NCBI GenBank assembly: GCA_023386855.1
Contig: JAEWIW010000305.1
Span: forward strand, 1-5,416
Reading direction: 5' to 3'
From: Bacteroidota bacterium
GTDB lineage: Bacteria; Bacteroidota; Bacteroidia; Chitinophagales; Chitinophagaceae
Length of the DNA stretch: 5,416 nt
Part shown: one piece after another, positions 5,065-5,416 of the stretch
Layout of the letters: each line of letters opens with the position of its first letter
How positions within the stretch are numbered: the first letter of the stretch is position 1
Made by a program: the position numbers and the translations under genes
The notes under the pieces: generated by a model
The model's database searches: none
What the model saw: only the letters and a program-made list of their open reading frames with translations
Told to the model about the DNA's origin: nothing

Positions 5065-5370
5065 TTAGTTAATAACTTCCATCATTGTTCGGAAGGAAAA
5101 AAACTGGTCGCCCCATTTTTCGAACGACCTGTTCCTTAAAGCAGGGGCATAATTTGCGATATACTGATCAACTTCCTCCCTGTTTTCTGCAAAGAATTGT
5201 AAGGAATATGATGGACCCTGTTCTTCTTCAACATCCTGCAACCTGCTGAAATAATATTTTGAAAATTTGCCCGTCTGCATGATCTGGGGAATATGTTCCA
5301 GCTTCATCCATTCAAGCCATGCATCATGAATAGGCCAGGATAATTGCGTTGTGATATTGTATATGATCAT
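5065..5370 (-). CDS. DUF4286 family protein
   Basis: This small cytoplasmic protein has 101 residues and no signal peptide or membrane segment. The pattern MIIYNITTQLSW, then WLEWMKLEHIPQIMQTGKF (18-36), YSLQFFAENREEVDQYIANYAPALRNRSFEKWGDQFFSFRTMMEVI, matches the Bacteroidota family known as DUF4286, whose members begin with a short beta strand and carry W..WM..HIP and TG.F motifs followed by a Tyr-rich second half and FRT.ME near the end. The fold is probably a ferredoxin-like alpha/beta dimer (inference). No biochemical role is established that I know of. It starts 4 bases after the stop of an exonuclease III-like gene, so it is co-transcribed with it; a link to DNA repair is suggested by context only. 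The start ATG at 5370 gives the family's normal length. Confidence 0.88.
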   Translation of the reverse strand: MIIYNITTQLSWPIHDAWLEWMKLEHIPQIMQTGKFSKYYFSRLQDVEEEQGPSYSLQFFAENREEVDQYIANYAPALRNRSFEKWGDQFFSFRTMMEVIN

Positions 5371-5374
5371 GACT

Positions 5375-5416
5375 TTAGTTTAAGTTGAGTTCCAGCAGCA
5401 CAGGGCAATGATCGCT
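5375..5416 (-). CDS. xth: Exodeoxyribonuclease III / AP endonuclease-like protein, last 13 residues
   Basis: Only the C terminus is inside the window: SDHCPVLLELNLN followed by TAA at 5377-5375. The SDHCPV motif is the catalytic Asp-His end of the endonuclease/exonuclease/phosphatase fold as found in the ExoIII/APE1 family (APE1 has SDHCPI), which cuts DNA at abasic sites and trims 3' ends in base-excision repair. The short hydrophobic strand after it, ending the protein within ten residues, is also typical. Other members of the fold share SDHxP, so the exact subfamily rests on the Cys and the C-terminal position. The DUF4286 gene begins 4 bases downstream. Confidence 0.6.
   Translation of the reverse strand, partial: SDHCPVLLELNLN

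Noticed and set aside
5045..5066. GTGGA/TCCAC hairpin at the DUF4286 stop codon as a terminator
   Set aside because: The stem is only 5 bp, overlaps the stop codon and is followed on the - strand by ATTAAAATT, not a T tract.

Overview
The window looks like a piece of a Bacteroidota chromosome, most likely from the Chitinophagia/Chitinophagaceae side of the phylum; this is inferred from gene content, not from a search. The pointers are a TlpA-type thioredoxin protein with a DUF4369-like N-terminal half, a 33-residue bTHX ribosomal protein, a DUF4286 protein, start codons without strong Shine-Dalgarno sequences, and two intergenic matches to the Bacteroidota -7 promoter box TAnnTTTG.

Left part (1-2425): the 3' part of tsf (EF-Ts) on the + strand ends in a clear intrinsic terminator. 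It is followed by a two-gene operon on the - strand, read from 2425 down to 665: a small cysteine-rich putative lipoprotein, then, 12 bases on, an exported TlpA-like thioredoxin-fold protein with a WCRPC site. This pair sits between tsf and pyrH, two genes that are neighbours in many bacteria.

Middle (2426-4165): a divergent promoter region carries a good TAnnTTTG box for pyrH (UMP kinase). pdxH (pyridoxamine-phosphate oxidase) follows 18 bases later in the same direction, so the two probably share a transcript. A long stem-loop lies between pdxH and the convergent bTHX gene.

Right part (4166-5416), all on the - strand: from the right edge inward come the last 14 codons (13 residues plus stop) of an exodeoxyribonuclease III/AP-endonuclease-like gene; a DUF4286 gene 4 bases downstream; an ATG-less small reading frame built on a 12-13-residue repeat; an HU gene with its own promoter and terminator; and the tiny bTHX gene. 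The bTHX gene and the repeat-bearing frame are both easily missed by size- or ATG-based gene finders.

Most of the window is housekeeping: translation (tsf, bTHX), pyrimidine nucleotides (pyrH), vitamin B6 (pdxH), nucleoid (HU) and DNA repair (xth-like). The two candidates for something undescribed are the Cys-rich lipoprotein/TlpA pair, which suggests a dedicated thiol-disulfide or metal-handling couple in the envelope, and the repeat-bearing frame at 4849-5055. No mobile element, CRISPR array, tRNA or rRNA was seen. No gene-free stretch exceeds 300 bases.
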